DNA of 64,000 nt from Melioribacter roseus (GCA_020726285.1 DYSW01000001.1:1-64000), one strand, 5' to 3'. Positions 7,796 to 16,652 are shown, numbered from the stretch's first letter. Numbers and translations are program-made. Notes: generated by a model not told the origin, from the sequence alone.

Positions 7796-10306
7796 TTATA
7801 AACCTCGTCCAAATTGAAAGTGGAATAGCCATTCTGGGTCGTAACCTTGCACTTCTTTACGATCAAAACCGTATCCATAATCAAAACCAATTAATCCGAT
7901 TGGATTAATTAATATTCTTGCACCAATTCCCACTGATCTTCTTAAATTAAAAAAATCTGTAGATTTGATGTCGTAAAATACATTACCAGCTTCGGCAAAA
8001 ACAAGAAAATAAAGTGGCATTGGGTCAAGAGTAACAGCCGAACGAAATTCTGCTGTATATTTACTCATAACTCTACCGCCAATTACATCTCCGTTAAAAT
8101 TTCTAGGAGCAACAGTTCTATCATCATAACCGCGTAAAGGTGTAGTTGCAACAACTAAACCGTTACCGCCCATATAAAAATATTCAAATGGTTGAATTGT
8201 AGTCGTGGTTGTCAATTCTTTCAAAATTCCCCAATTCATACCGAAATAGAATGCTAAACGCGGACTTCCGAAAATTCTGCGATACCAATCTGTTTGAAGT
8301 TGGATTTTGTAATAATCTACATTACCAGGGAGAAATGGTCCGCCCGAAATTTCGCCACTTAGCATTAATTTTGAACCTCGGGAAGGGAAAATGGGATTAT
8401 CAATATCATTTCGCGAAATAGTTGCTTCAACCGAATATTGATGTGTTACACCTTCTGAGTACCAACCGCGACCGTTTAATACATTGTTGTATTGATATTT
8501 CGACACAGATTGAATATAGAAAAAGTTATCGGGCCATTTTAAACGTCTTCCGGCTTTAAGACTGATTCCAGTTTGACTTAAGGAATAAACGTAATTTTGG
8601 CGGGTATCGAAAATATCAAATCCAACCATTGTTGGCGTGTCCATAAACCAAGGTTCAGTAAAACCGAGATTAAATGTTCGATAATAATTACCAACACCAA
8701 ATTGCCAATTGAAGTTTAATATTTGTCCACCACCAAGTTGAAATGGTTCGAGAATTGAAAAATTCGAAAGGGTAATTCCAATAGAACCGCTGAATCCATA
8801 ACTACCACTATAGCCAACTGACGCATTAAAATAATCGTTTGATTGTTCCTCGACACTATAAACCAAGTTTACTGTAGAATCGCTAACTGGTTGATAATCA
8901 ATTCCTTTTTGGTACAGTTTTTCAACATTAAAATATTGTAAGTTTGCAAGTTGTTGTAAACTTCTGAAAATTAACTTTCGGTTAAAATAATTGCCAGGTA
9001 AAGAGTAAAGTTCGCGGCGAACAACTTTATCTTTTGTTTTATTATTTCCTGTAATATCAACTTTATTGATTTTGAAGCGATTGTTTTCAAAAATTGTGAT
9101 AAAGATATCGAGGGAATCTTCAGCAACTTTTTGTTCTTTTTTATCAATTCTGAATGTTAAATAACCTAAATCCTGATAAAGCGATGAAACGTCATCTTGT
9201 TTTTCATTGAAAAAAAGATTTTGTGAAAATTTGGAAAGATTGTAAATATCACCCTTATAAAACCCAAGTTGTGTTGAAAGTTGTTCATCAGTAAAAACTT
9301 CATTCCCGTCCCAAATAATATCGCGTATTTTGTATTGTGGTCCCTCGAAAATATTTAATTCAAGTTTAGCATCCGTAGTTTCAAAATCGATATTTGTTGA
9401 GTCTGAAACGATTTCAAAATCAAGATAACCGTTGTCTTTATAAAAATTAGTCAGAAGAAGTTTATCAGCTTCATATTTTTCTTTATTAAAAGTTGAAGAT
9501 TGCCAGAATTTCCACCAGATTTTTTTGTGTGTTTCTTCAAATTCAGAAGATAGTTCGTTGTCGTCAAAATTATCATTTCCAGTAAAAGAAATTTTTCGAA
9601 TGGTTATTTCTTCGCCTTCGTGAATATCAAATATTATCAAGAATCTTTCTTTAATTCTATCAAGAAGCCTACTAATTCCACGTTCGTTAATGTCGTAGTT
9701 GGTTTGATACTCGTCCGAAAAATCCTTTACATTTCTCCAAGTTACAATAATTTCATCATCGTCTGAAGAATCTGCACTAAGGAATGAGTATTTTTTTACA
9801 TCAATTCTTGTATTGATGATACCCTCTTCTTCATACAATTTAATAATTTTATTATTCACTCTTTGTACATCTTGCGGTTTAAGAATTTGACCGCGGATAA
9901 AATTGATTTTTTCATTAATATCTTCTTCTGAAATTTCATCGAAACCTTTTACAATATGTTTTTCGATACGAGGGTATTCTTCAACCTTAATTAAAAGAAA
10001 AATCCCTTGCGAAAGTTCCTTTTCAATTTCGATTGAGATATTCGAAAAAATATTCAAAGCCCAAAGTCTTTTGATTGCAGCAATAGTTTGATCACCAGGA
10101 ACTTCAATTTCATCACCGATTTTAAGTACACTATTTGCAATTATGGTTTTTGAATCTGCGGAAATGTTTCCTTCAACTGAAATTCCAAGAATTTTATAAT
10201 TATGTCTTTCATCACCATTCTGAGAAAACGTGTTTGTCGAGAAAAGCACAACAAAAAGAATTAAAAATTTGAGAGAATTTGAAAAAAATCGAGAGAGTAT
10301 TGTCAT
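7796..10306 (-). CDS. bamA: Outer-membrane protein assembly factor BamA
   Basis: BamA folds and inserts beta-barrel proteins in the outer membrane. The 836-residue protein has a signal peptide ending near TFSQ, a row of POTRA domains (about 35-465, with typical GN(x)xF turns such as FTGNDNFDD and ITGNNKTKD), then a C-terminal barrel (about 485-836). The barrel contains the family segment FPSRGSKL and GYGFDRKEV near the end. Length and layout fit the Omp85 family well. Within the operon it lies between uppS and the two OmpH chaperones, so folding catalyst and chaperones are made together. Confidence 0.95.
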   Translation of the reverse strand: MTILSRFFSNSLKFLILFVVLFSTNTFSQNGDERHNYKILGISVEGNISADSKTIIANSVLKIGDEIEVPGDQTIAAIKRLWALNIFSNISIEIEKELSQGIFLLIKVEEYPRIEKHIVKGFDEISEEDINEKINFIRGQILKPQDVQRVNNKIIKLYEEEGIINTRIDVKKYSFLSADSSDDDEIIVTWRNVKDFSDEYQTNYDINERGISRLLDRIKERFLIIFDIHEGEEITIRKISFTGNDNFDDNELSSEFEETHKKIWWKFWQSSTFNKEKYEADKLLLTNFYKDNGYLDFEIVSDSTNIDFETTDAKLELNIFEGPQYKIRDIIWDGNEVFTDEQLSTQLGFYKGDIYNLSKFSQNLFFNEKQDDVSSLYQDLGYLTFRIDKKEQKVAEDSLDIFITIFENNRFKINKVDITGNNKTKDKVVRRELYSLPGNYFNRKLIFRSLQQLANLQYFNVEKLYQKGIDYQPVSDSTVNLVYSVEEQSNDYFNASVGYSGSYGFSGSIGITLSNFSILEPFQLGGGQILNFNWQFGVGNYYRTFNLGFTEPWFMDTPTMVGFDIFDTRQNYVYSLSQTGISLKAGRRLKWPDNFFYIQSVSKYQYNNVLNGRGWYSEGVTHQYSVEATISRNDIDNPIFPSRGSKLMLSGEISGGPFLPGNVDYYKIQLQTDWYRRIFGSPRLAFYFGMNWGILKELTTTTTIQPFEYFYMGGNGLVVATTPLRGYDDRTVAPRNFNGDVIGGRVMSKYTAEFRSAVTLDPMPLYFLVFAEAGNVFYDIKSTDFFNLRRSVGIGARILINPIGLIGFDYGYGFDRKEVQGYDPEWLFHFQFGRGL

Positions 10307-10319
10307 TATTATTATTCTA

Positions 10320-11090
10320 TTATTGGTTAATTTGTTCGCTAACTAATCCAAATCTTCGTTCACGCGATTGATAGTCGTAAATTGCATTCACAAACTCGCT
10401 TACACCAAAATCTGGCCAAAGGGTTTTGCAAAAGTATATTTCAGAATACGCAATTTGCCAGAGGAGGAAATTACTAATTCGCATTTCGCCACCAGTGCGA
10501 ATCAATAAATCTGGATCTGGTAAATCTTTTGTATAAAGAAAAGATGAAACTGTCATTTCATCAATATTTTCAATTTCCAATTCATTTTCCGAAATATTTT
10601 TACTTATAGATTTTATAGCGTTAATAAGTTCCAATCTACCTGAATAGCTTAAAGCAAGATTTAGAACCATTCGTGAATTATTTTTTGTTTTTTCAAAAGC
10701 ATCATTAAGTTCAGATTGAACATCTTCTGGCAATTTTGATAAATCACCAATCGAAATCAATTTTACTCCATTTTGATTGAGTTCGTCAGTCTCATCTTTC
10801 AAACTTTTTACGATCAATCTCATTAAAGTTGAAACTTCATTTTTCGGTCGATTCCAATTCTCAGTAGAAAAAGTATATAAAGTTAAATATTTAATTCCAA
10901 GATTTGTACACGCTTCAACCATTGTTCTTACAGTTTTAATGCCTTGTCTGTGTCCAACGGCTCTTAGCAATCCTTTTCGCTTTGCCCAACGACCATTCCC
11001 ATCCATAATAATAGCAACATGTTTAGGAATATTCCCGTTTTGAGAAAGTGATTTCAATTGCGATATTTCGTTGACTTTTAGTTTATTCAT
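10320..11090 (-). CDS. uppS: Isoprenyl transferase (undecaprenyl diphosphate synthase)
   Basis: UppS condenses farnesyl diphosphate with isopentenyl units to make the C55 carrier lipid for peptidoglycan and O-antigen. The protein (256 aa) shows IIMDGNGRWAK (Asp30 is the Mg-binding catalytic residue), LTLYTFSTENWNRP, and DLLIRTGGEMRISNFLLWQ with YSEIYF near the end. It is the first gene of the minus-strand envelope operon, 13 bases before bamA. Farnesyl diphosphate is also the substrate of HpnC/HpnD encoded further along the window. Confidence 0.96.
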   Translation of the reverse strand: MNKLKVNEISQLKSLSQNGNIPKHVAIIMDGNGRWAKRKGLLRAVGHRQGIKTVRTMVEACTNLGIKYLTLYTFSTENWNRPKNEVSTLMRLIVKSLKDETDELNQNGVKLISIGDLSKLPEDVQSELNDAFEKTKNNSRMVLNLALSYSGRLELINAIKSISKNISENELEIENIDEMTVSSFLYTKDLPDPDLLIRTGGEMRISNFLLWQIAYSEIYFCKTLWPDFGVSEFVNAIYDYQSRERRFGLVSEQINQ

Positions 11091-11208
11091 ATTTAAAAAG
11101 AAATAGACTTATCAAAATAGTTTAAGCAATTCTAAATGTCAAGAAATCTACTTTTTTAAAATATAATCAATTTAGGATATGAAATCTATATTAACTTGAT
11201 AGAAATAA

Positions 11209-11239
11209 TTTGCAATATTGATGAAATGTCATATATTTG
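11209..11239 (+). promoter_or_regulatory. Bacteroidota-type promoter of the OmpA-family gene
   Basis: TTTG at 11209-11212 and TATATTTG at 11232-11239 are separated by 19 bases, an exact match to the -33 TTTG / -7 TAnnTTTG promoter used by the primary sigma factor of Bacteroidota. The start codon is 41 bases downstream, which allows a short 5' leader. The 190-base gap between uppS and this gene is divergent, so the uppS operon promoter should also be here on the other strand; I could not place it. Confidence 0.7.
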
Positions 11240-11280
11240 CACAATATTAAAAACTATCTAACAAAAATATTGGAGTAATA

Positions 11281-12417
11281 ATGAAAAGACTACTTACATT
11301 AGTGGCACTAGTCTCTTTTCTAACTTTGAACATCACCCAAGCACAGTCAAATCTATATAAAGATAGTTGGGGATTCAATTTTGGAATTAACTATCCTAGA
11401 GCAATGAGCCAAAACACTGGAATATCTGGAAATATCAGTTTTGGATTATATGCTGGGTTAACAAATCAATTATCAGAACATTCTGCATGGAGAGGAACCT
11501 TAAATTTTAATAGCCTTGAATTTAAGGATACTGCAACTGATCCTTGGACCAAAACAAGAACAAATATCTTAGGTGTTGATTTTGAATACTTATATAACTT
11601 TGTTCCTTGTGAAACTTTATCACCATACTCAATAATTGGTTTAGGTGTTGCTTATGGTATGCTTGATGATGGTGCAAATACAGTCGATGATTATTTTTTA
11701 GATTATCAATTTAATATCGGTATGGGCTTTGCTTATTCATTAGATGATGATTGGAAAATAAATTCAGAATTTGTTTATAATACACTACCACTTACTTGGA
11801 TAGATGGTACTTATGGAACAGATGGTGGTGGTCTTCTTGGTGGATCTGATGATAGCTATATGACTTTCAAATTAGGGCTAACCTATACATATGAAAAAGG
11901 TGAAAAATCAAGATTATGTGAATTATACGAAGGTGTAAATAACGACCTAGTTGATTATGAAAGAATTGAAAATATTGTTAAGAAAAACACAGCTAATGTT
12001 GGAATTAATAAAGACCAAGTAAAAGAAGCTTTAGCTGAGGTAATGGATGCTCATCACAAAGAAATGGCTCCTGTTGCAGAAAAAACTGTTTATTTGTCAG
12101 GTGTTAATTTTGAATTCAATAGTTCACAATTAACTGCAGAATCTTATCCAGTACTTTTCTTTGCTGCAAGAACTTTAATAGAAAAACATGAAATGAATGT
12201 AGTTGTAAAAGGCTATACGGATGATATCGGTTCAGCTAAATACAATAAAGAACTATCACAAAAACGTGCTGATGTTGTTAAAAATTATTTAGTAGCACGC
12301 GGTGTTGCAAGTACAAGAATTACAGCTGAAGGTTGCGGTGAAGAAAAACCTATTGCTGATAACAAAACGGCTGATGGCAGAGCATTAAATAGAAGAATTG
12401 AATTTATTGTTAAATAA
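11281..12417 (+). CDS. OmpA-family outer-membrane protein
   Basis: The protein (378 aa) has a signal peptide ending near TQAQS, an N-terminal beta-barrel (about 25-215; alternating aromatic and polar residues, Gly-rich turns), and a C-terminal OmpA peptidoglycan-binding domain (about 270-378). The latter shows VNFEFNSSQLT, GYTDDIGS, KELSQKRADVVKNYL and RALNRRIEF, with the Asp and Arg that bind diaminopimelate. It probably anchors the outer membrane to the cell wall. It is a single-gene unit with its own promoter and terminator, as expected for an abundant porin-like protein. Confidence 0.93.
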   Translation: MKRLLTLVALVSFLTLNITQAQSNLYKDSWGFNFGINYPRAMSQNTGISGNISFGLYAGLTNQLSEHSAWRGTLNFNSLEFKDTATDPWTKTRTNILGVDFEYLYNFVPCETLSPYSIIGLGVAYGMLDDGANTVDDYFLDYQFNIGMGFAYSLDDDWKINSEFVYNTLPLTWIDGTYGTDGGGLLGGSDDSYMTFKLGLTYTYEKGEKSRLCELYEGVNNDLVDYERIENIVKKNTANVGINKDQVKEALAEVMDAHHKEMAPVAEKTVYLSGVNFEFNSSQLTAESYPVLFFAARTLIEKHEMNVVVKGYTDDIGSAKYNKELSQKRADVVKNYLVARGVASTRITAEGCGEEKPIADNKTADGRALNRRIEFIVK

Positions 12418-12423
12418 ATTTTG

Positions 12424-12450
12424 AAAAGGTGCTTTAAAGCACCTTTTTTT
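12424..12450 (+). terminator. Rho-independent terminator after the OmpA-family gene
   Basis: AAAAGGTGCT and AGCACCTTTT form a perfect 10-bp stem around a TTAA loop (12424-12447) and continue into a run of T to 12450. It starts 7 bases after the stop codon, so it separates the porin gene from the pyr leader that follows. Confidence 0.92.
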
Positions 12451-12490
12451 AATGACCTTTAACTTTATCCGCGTGATAAAAAAGGAGAAA

Positions 12491-12547
12491 ATGAAAGAAT
12501 TTGTAAAATATTTTAGGAGATCCTCAAGAAAAGTAAAAATTTCTTGA
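12491..12547 (+). CDS. Putative 18-residue leader peptide of the pyr operon
   Basis: An ATG at 12491, just after AAAGGAG (12481-12487), opens an 18-codon frame encoding MKEFVKYFRRSSRKVKIS. Its TGA stop (12545-12547) lies inside the 3' arm of the terminator hairpin before pyrR. The ribosome-binding site is strong, though only 3 bases from the ATG. A ribosome finishing this frame would sit on the hairpin and prevent its formation, as in classical leader-peptide attenuation. The U-rich stretch at 12500-12514 before the hairpin would suit a UTP-sensitive pause, as in the enterobacterial pyrBI leader. Expression is not shown by sequence alone. Confidence 0.5.
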   Translation: MKEFVKYFRRSSRKVKIS

Positions 12548-12558
12548 GGTTTTTTTTT
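12522..12558 (+). promoter_or_regulatory. pyr attenuator hairpin that contains the pyrR ribosome-binding site
   Basis: CCTCAAGAAA (12522-12531) and TTTCTTGAGG (12540-12549) form a perfect 10-bp stem with an 8-nt loop, followed by nine T residues (12550-12558) and then at once by the pyrR ATG (12559). It has the form of an intrinsic terminator in a leader. The only Shine-Dalgarno candidate for pyrR, GAGG at 12546-12549, is part of the 3' arm, so the same fold would also block pyrR translation. I see no match to the PyrR-binding loop of Bacillus-type leaders. Confidence 0.7.
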
Positions 12559-13107
12559 ATGAAAATAAAAGCATTAATTATCGACCAAGCAAGTCTGGAA
12601 AGAACAATAACACGACTTGCACATGAAATTATTGAAAAGAACAAAGGTTCTGAAAATCTGGTACTTATCGGAATGCGTACACGTGGAGAATTTATTGCCC
12701 GCAGAATTCATTCTAAAATTTCAGAAATTGAAAATAACTCAAATTTAAAACTTGGGGTTCTTGATATTACACTTTATCGAGATGATTTCAGAAATCGACT
12801 TAAACAACCAGAAGTTTCCGTTACAAATATCACTTTTGATATAAACGATAAAGACATAATTCTTATTGATGATGTACTTTATACGGGACGAACTGTTCGC
12901 GCTGCTCTAGATGCAATTATGGATTTGGGTAGAGCACAATCAATACAACTTTGTATTTTAGTCGATCGAGGACATCGGCAAATGCCAATTAAAGCAAACT
13001 ATGTAGGGAAAAATATCCCAACTTCTATAAATGAAGAAGTAAAAGTAAAATTGCTTGAAGTGGATGGTGAAGATGCGGTTTATTTAATTGATAGTTCTGG
13101 AGAATAA
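12559..13107 (+). CDS. pyrR: Bifunctional pyr regulator / uracil phosphoribosyltransferase
   Basis: PyrR has a type I phosphoribosyltransferase fold. It can make UMP from uracil and PRPP, and in many bacteria it binds pyr leader RNA when UMP is high. The protein (182 aa) shows IGMRTRGEFIARRI and the PRPP-binding loop ILIDDVLYTGRTV (101-113), then LVDRGHRQMPI. I start at ATG 12559; an upstream in-frame TTG at 12544 lies within the terminator hairpin and would add FFF-type residues encoded by its T-run. It is the first gene of pyrR-pyrB-pyrC. Whether it controls the unusual leader above is open. Confidence 0.93.
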   Translation: MKIKALIIDQASLERTITRLAHEIIEKNKGSENLVLIGMRTRGEFIARRIHSKISEIENNSNLKLGVLDITLYRDDFRNRLKQPEVSVTNITFDINDKDIILIDDVLYTGRTVRAALDAIMDLGRAQSIQLCILVDRGHRQMPIKANYVGKNIPTSINEEVKVKLLEVDGEDAVYLIDSSGE

Positions 13108-13108
13108 T

Positions 13109-14032
13109 ATGTCATTATCAAGCAAACATTTATTGGGATTAAGAAATACACCTCGTGAAGATATTGAATTAATTATTGATACAGCAAAAACTTTTCGCGA
13201 GGTTCTTGAACGTCCAATTAAAAAAGTTCCTACTTTAACTGGAAAAACAGTTGTAAATCTATTTTTTGAAAATTCAACACGAACCAGAATTTCATTCGAA
13301 TTAGCACAAAAAAGATTATCTGCCGACACAATTAACTTTTCTACATCTACCAGCAGTACAAAAAAAGGGGAAACTTTTAAAGACACTATAAAAAATATTG
13401 AAGCAATGAAGATAGATATGATTGTTGTTCGCCATCAATCAGCAGGTGTTCCCGATTTTTTAACAAGAATTTCCAATGCAAACATTATCAATGCTGGAGA
13501 TGGGAGACATGAACATCCAACTCAAGCACTTCTCGATTTTTTCTCGATAGAAGAAAAATTGGGTAAACTTTCAGGTAAAAATGTTTGTATTGTTGGCGAT
13601 GTTTCGCATAGCCGAGTTGCGTTATCTAATATTTTTGGATTACAAACTCTCGGTGCAAATGTTTCAGTTTGCGGACCAGCAACTATGATTCCAAGAAATA
13701 TTGAAAAATTAGGTGTAAAAATCTACCAAAAAGTAGAAGATGCAATCCGTCGAAATGATGTACTCAATGTTCTTAGAATTCAATTAGAAAGAGAAGCTGG
13801 TGGTGGAATTCCAAATGTCAACGAATATCACAAGTATTTTGGAATAACTAGCGAACGTTTGGAAAAATACAATCCTGAGATTGTTATCTTGCATCCTGGA
13901 CCAATAAATCGTGGTGTTGAAATTACTTCAGAAGTTGCAGATGGACCTTATCAACTTATTCTCGAACAAGTTACAAACGGAGTTGCTATCCGAATGGCAA
14001 TTCTTTATCTACTCGGAACTCATCCAAATTAA
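13109..14032 (+). CDS. pyrB: Aspartate carbamoyltransferase, catalytic chain
   Basis: PyrB condenses carbamoyl phosphate with aspartate, the committed step of pyrimidine synthesis. The chain is 307 aa, the usual catalytic-chain length. It has the carbamoyl-phosphate loop FFENSTRTRISFE (Ser56-Arg60), the partner loop STKKGETFKDT, and HEHPTQALLD (His136-Gln139); LHPGPINRG lies near the end. The start is ATG 13109, after GGAG at 13099-13102 and 1 base past the pyrR stop; a longer frame from 13088 inside pyrR is unlikely. No regulatory chain (pyrI) follows, so control probably lies in the leader. Confidence 0.97.
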   Translation: MSLSSKHLLGLRNTPREDIELIIDTAKTFREVLERPIKKVPTLTGKTVVNLFFENSTRTRISFELAQKRLSADTINFSTSTSSTKKGETFKDTIKNIEAMKIDMIVVRHQSAGVPDFLTRISNANIINAGDGRHEHPTQALLDFFSIEEKLGKLSGKNVCIVGDVSHSRVALSNIFGLQTLGANVSVCGPATMIPRNIEKLGVKIYQKVEDAIRRNDVLNVLRIQLEREAGGGIPNVNEYHKYFGITSERLEKYNPEIVILHPGPINRGVEITSEVADGPYQLILEQVTNGVAIRMAILYLLGTHPN

Positions 14033-14041
14033 GGACGAATT

Positions 14042-15322
14042 ATGAAATATTTATTGAAAAACCTTCAAATTATTGACCCTACTTTGCATATTAATCAAAT
14101 TTCAGACATAATAATAGAAAATGGAATTATCAAAAAAATTGCAGAAAATATAAATCCATCAGATGATGTCAAAACAATTGAATTTGAGAAAACAATTTGT
14201 ACTCTTGGATTTTTTGATATGCACGTACATCTACGCGAACCAGGTTACGAGCAAGCTGAAACTATAAAAACTGGTTCAGATGCGGCTGCCGAAGGTGGAT
14301 TTACTGCAATTGCTTGTATGCCGAACACGAATCCCACAATTGATACTTCGGAAGTTGTTGAATCAATTTTAAAAAAATCTGAAAACCATATTGTAAATGT
14401 TTTTCCTATTGGTGCAGTTACAAAGGGACGAAAAGGAGAAAGTTTATCTCCAATTTATGAAATGCATGAATCTGGTGCAGTTGGCTTTTCTGATGATGGA
14501 GTTGCAGTAAAAACCGCAAATATGGTAAAACTAGCATTAGAATACTCAAAACTTATTGGAACTCCTTTAATTGAACATTGTGAAGATGAATCATTATTTG
14601 GCGGATCTATTAATGAAGGGACAATTTCAACTGAATTAGGATTACCACCAATTCCTTCCGTTGCTGAAGAATTGACAATAGCACGCGATATTCTTCTTGC
14701 TCAATACACACAAGGTAAATTACATATTGCACATATCAGCACAAAAAATTCAGTCGATTTAGTGAGAAATGCAAAAGCAAAAGGCTTAAACGTTACTGCA
14801 GAAGTAACTCCACATCATTTCTCATTAACTGAAAATAGTTTAAGAAGTTACGATACTAATTATAAAATGAACCCGCCATTAAGAACCGAAGAAGATGTTG
14901 AAGCAATTATTGAAGGTTTGATTGATGGTACAATTGACGTTATTGCAAGCGACCACGCACCACATGCGCAAGAAGATAAAGAAGTTGAATTTGTTCAAGC
15001 TCCAAATGGAATTATTGGATTGGAAACGGAAGTTGGACTTGCACTTTCCGAACTTTATAATAAAAAGAAATTGAGCATTGAACAAATAATTGAAAAATTG
15101 GCAATAAATCCAAGACAAATTCTAAATATTGAAATACCGCAGATTAAAATTGGAAACAAAGCAGAATTTACTTTTCTAATTCCCGATAAAATTTGGGCTG
15201 TTAATTTGTCTCAATCAAAGTCAAAATCAAAAAATTCTCCGTTTGATAAAAAACTACTAACTGGCAAAGCAATCGGGATTTTTAATAATTCTAAATTGTA
15301 CTTAAATGGTGAATATGTCTAA
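14042..15322 (+). CDS. pyrC: Dihydroorotase
   Basis: PyrC closes carbamoyl aspartate to dihydroorotate. The 426-residue protein is an amidohydrolase of the longer (type I-like) class: DMHVHLREPG with metal ligands His61 and His63, CMPNTNPT, LIEHCED, HIAHIST and the catalytic aspartate in IASDHAPH. It lies 9 bases after pyrB and completes a pyrR-pyrB-pyrC unit. The remaining pathway genes (carA/B, pyrD, pyrE, pyrF) are not in the window. Confidence 0.96.
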   Translation: MKYLLKNLQIIDPTLHINQISDIIIENGIIKKIAENINPSDDVKTIEFEKTICTLGFFDMHVHLREPGYEQAETIKTGSDAAAEGGFTAIACMPNTNPTIDTSEVVESILKKSENHIVNVFPIGAVTKGRKGESLSPIYEMHESGAVGFSDDGVAVKTANMVKLALEYSKLIGTPLIEHCEDESLFGGSINEGTISTELGLPPIPSVAEELTIARDILLAQYTQGKLHIAHISTKNSVDLVRNAKAKGLNVTAEVTPHHFSLTENSLRSYDTNYKMNPPLRTEEDVEAIIEGLIDGTIDVIASDHAPHAQEDKEVEFVQAPNGIIGLETEVGLALSELYNKKKLSIEQIIEKLAINPRQILNIEIPQIKIGNKAEFTFLIPDKIWAVNLSQSKSKSKNSPFDKKLLTGKAIGIFNNSKLYLNGEYV

Positions 15323-15442
15323 GTTTTATAATAGTTGTGCAAAATTTGAACATCTATTTGCAAAATCATTCTTTATGTGCTAAAAAATCAATAATTTATT
15401 TGGCATTTATTTTGTCCAATTGGGATACAAAATGGAGAAAAA

Positions 15443-16252
15443 ATGAAAAAGATTAGTCGTTTACTTGCATTTATGCTTTTAGTTGTTACTTTTTTTGGAT
15501 GTGATTCGGTTGACAACAATAACGCACCAAATGCACCCCGAAATCTTTCTGTTTTAGCAATAGACAATGGAGTTGAAATTTATTGGGATTACAATTCCGA
15601 AGAAGATATTTCACATTACGATATTTATGTTAATTCTACTTACGATGGTAATTATCTATACATTGGTTCTACAACATTAAATTATTTCTTTGACGGAGAT
15701 GCCAGAAATGGAGAAGCATATTATTATGCTGTTGCCGCAGTTGATGTTTACGGAAACGAAAGTGCACTTAGTTACGATGTCGCTTTTGCTATTCCGCGTC
15801 CAGATGATTTTAACGAAGTTGTATATGATTATCTGCAATTTCCCAATGAAGCTGGATTTAGTTTTGCATTACAAAGTGTAGTTGAATTTAATTCACCTTA
15901 CACCGATTTCTTTTTTGAGAATTATAACGGAACTTTCTGGATAAATGTTTGGGCTGATACTGATATTCAAGATGTTGGCGTTACAACTGATATTTATGAT
16001 GTTACTTCTGCTCCTTCAACTGGTTGGGTAGAATTGCAACCTGGAGAAAATGTGAAATACCTTCCAGCTGCTATAAATCACACTTATGTAATTTGGTCAA
16101 ACGCAAATCATTATGCTAAAATTAGAATTTCAAATATTACTAACGAAAGAGTTGTTTTTGATTGGGCTTATCAACTTGTTGAAGGTGAAACATTGTTAAA
16201 GAAAATTACAATCCCAATTACTAAAGACAAAGTAATAATTAACCGAAAATAG
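15443..16252 (+). CDS. Lipoprotein with a fibronectin type III domain
   Basis: The product (269 aa) has a signal peptide with a lipobox-like TFFGC, so it is probably lipid-anchored. Residues about 30-118 look like one fibronectin type III domain (APRNLSV, VEIYWDYN, SHYDIYVN, YYYAVAAVDVYGNES), the usual pattern in Bacteroidota lipoproteins. The rest (about 125-269) is beta-rich and I do not recognise it. GGAG lies 5 bases before the ATG. A small surface or periplasmic binding role is likely but not shown. A 7-bp hairpin overlaps its 3' end (16244-16261). Confidence 0.65.
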   Translation: MKKISRLLAFMLLVVTFFGCDSVDNNNAPNAPRNLSVLAIDNGVEIYWDYNSEEDISHYDIYVNSTYDGNYLYIGSTTLNYFFDGDARNGEAYYYAVAAVDVYGNESALSYDVAFAIPRPDDFNEVVYDYLQFPNEAGFSFALQSVVEFNSPYTDFFFENYNGTFWINVWADTDIQDVGVTTDIYDVTSAPSTGWVELQPGENVKYLPAAINHTYVIWSNANHYAKIRISNITNERVVFDWAYQLVEGETLLKKITIPITKDKVIINRK

Positions 16253-16265
16253 TTATTTTCGATGT

Positions 16266-16652
16266 ATGAGAAGAATAATTCTAATATTGTTTGCATTTTC
16301 AAATGTGTTATTTCCTCAAAATATCCCTGAAGAAATAACACAAACCTTAACTAACACTCTACTTCAAAAAAGGGAAATCTTAGATATTCATCTGAACGAC
16401 CAAACTTATGTCAGTTATGATTTAACAAATGATTATTTTGGTAAAAATCAGTTGAAATTTATGTTCAAAGAATTTCTTCAAAATCACAAGTTCCATACTA
16501 CAAAAGTCTCAAATTCTCATTTTGGAGAAAGATTTGCTTATATATTTTTTGTTTTAACAAATGGGCGACAGAAATTCCATATTTACTTTTCTATTAATAT
16601 TGAAGATAAATTGTGGCAAATTGACCAAATTACAATTAAAGAATTCAATTGA
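16266..16652 (+). CDS. Small secreted protein resembling DUF4783
   Basis: The product (128 aa) has a signal peptide ending near LFPQN, then a compact alpha/beta domain in the order: helix with NTLLQK, strand YVSYDL, helix NQLKFMFKEFLQNH, and strands ending KFHIYFSI and WQIDQITIKEF. This order and spacing resemble DUF4783 proteins of Bacteroidota, which have an NTF2-like appearance; the function is unknown. Its stop overlaps the likely TTG start of the histidine kinase gene (TTGA), so the two are probably co-translated and may work together (inference). Confidence 0.55.
   Translation: MRRIILILFAFSNVLFPQNIPEEITQTLTNTLLQKREILDIHLNDQTYVSYDLTNDYFGKNQLKFMFKEFLQNHKFHTTKVSNSHFGERFAYIFFVLTNGRQKFHIYFSINIEDKLWQIDQITIKEFN

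Noticed and set aside
12544-12558. TTG start of pyrR at 12544
   Set aside because: It lies in the terminator stem and would encode residues from the T-run; ATG 12559 fits the family N-terminus.
12491-12558. Bacillus-type PyrR-binding loop in the pyr leader
   Set aside because: No CNGNGAGG-like loop with flanking stem could be found; only the terminator hairpin is convincing.
16244-16261. Hairpin CGAAAAT-AGTT-ATTTTCG as a terminator
   Set aside because: It overlaps the stop codon of the lipoprotein gene and no T-run follows; the next gene starts 5 bases later.
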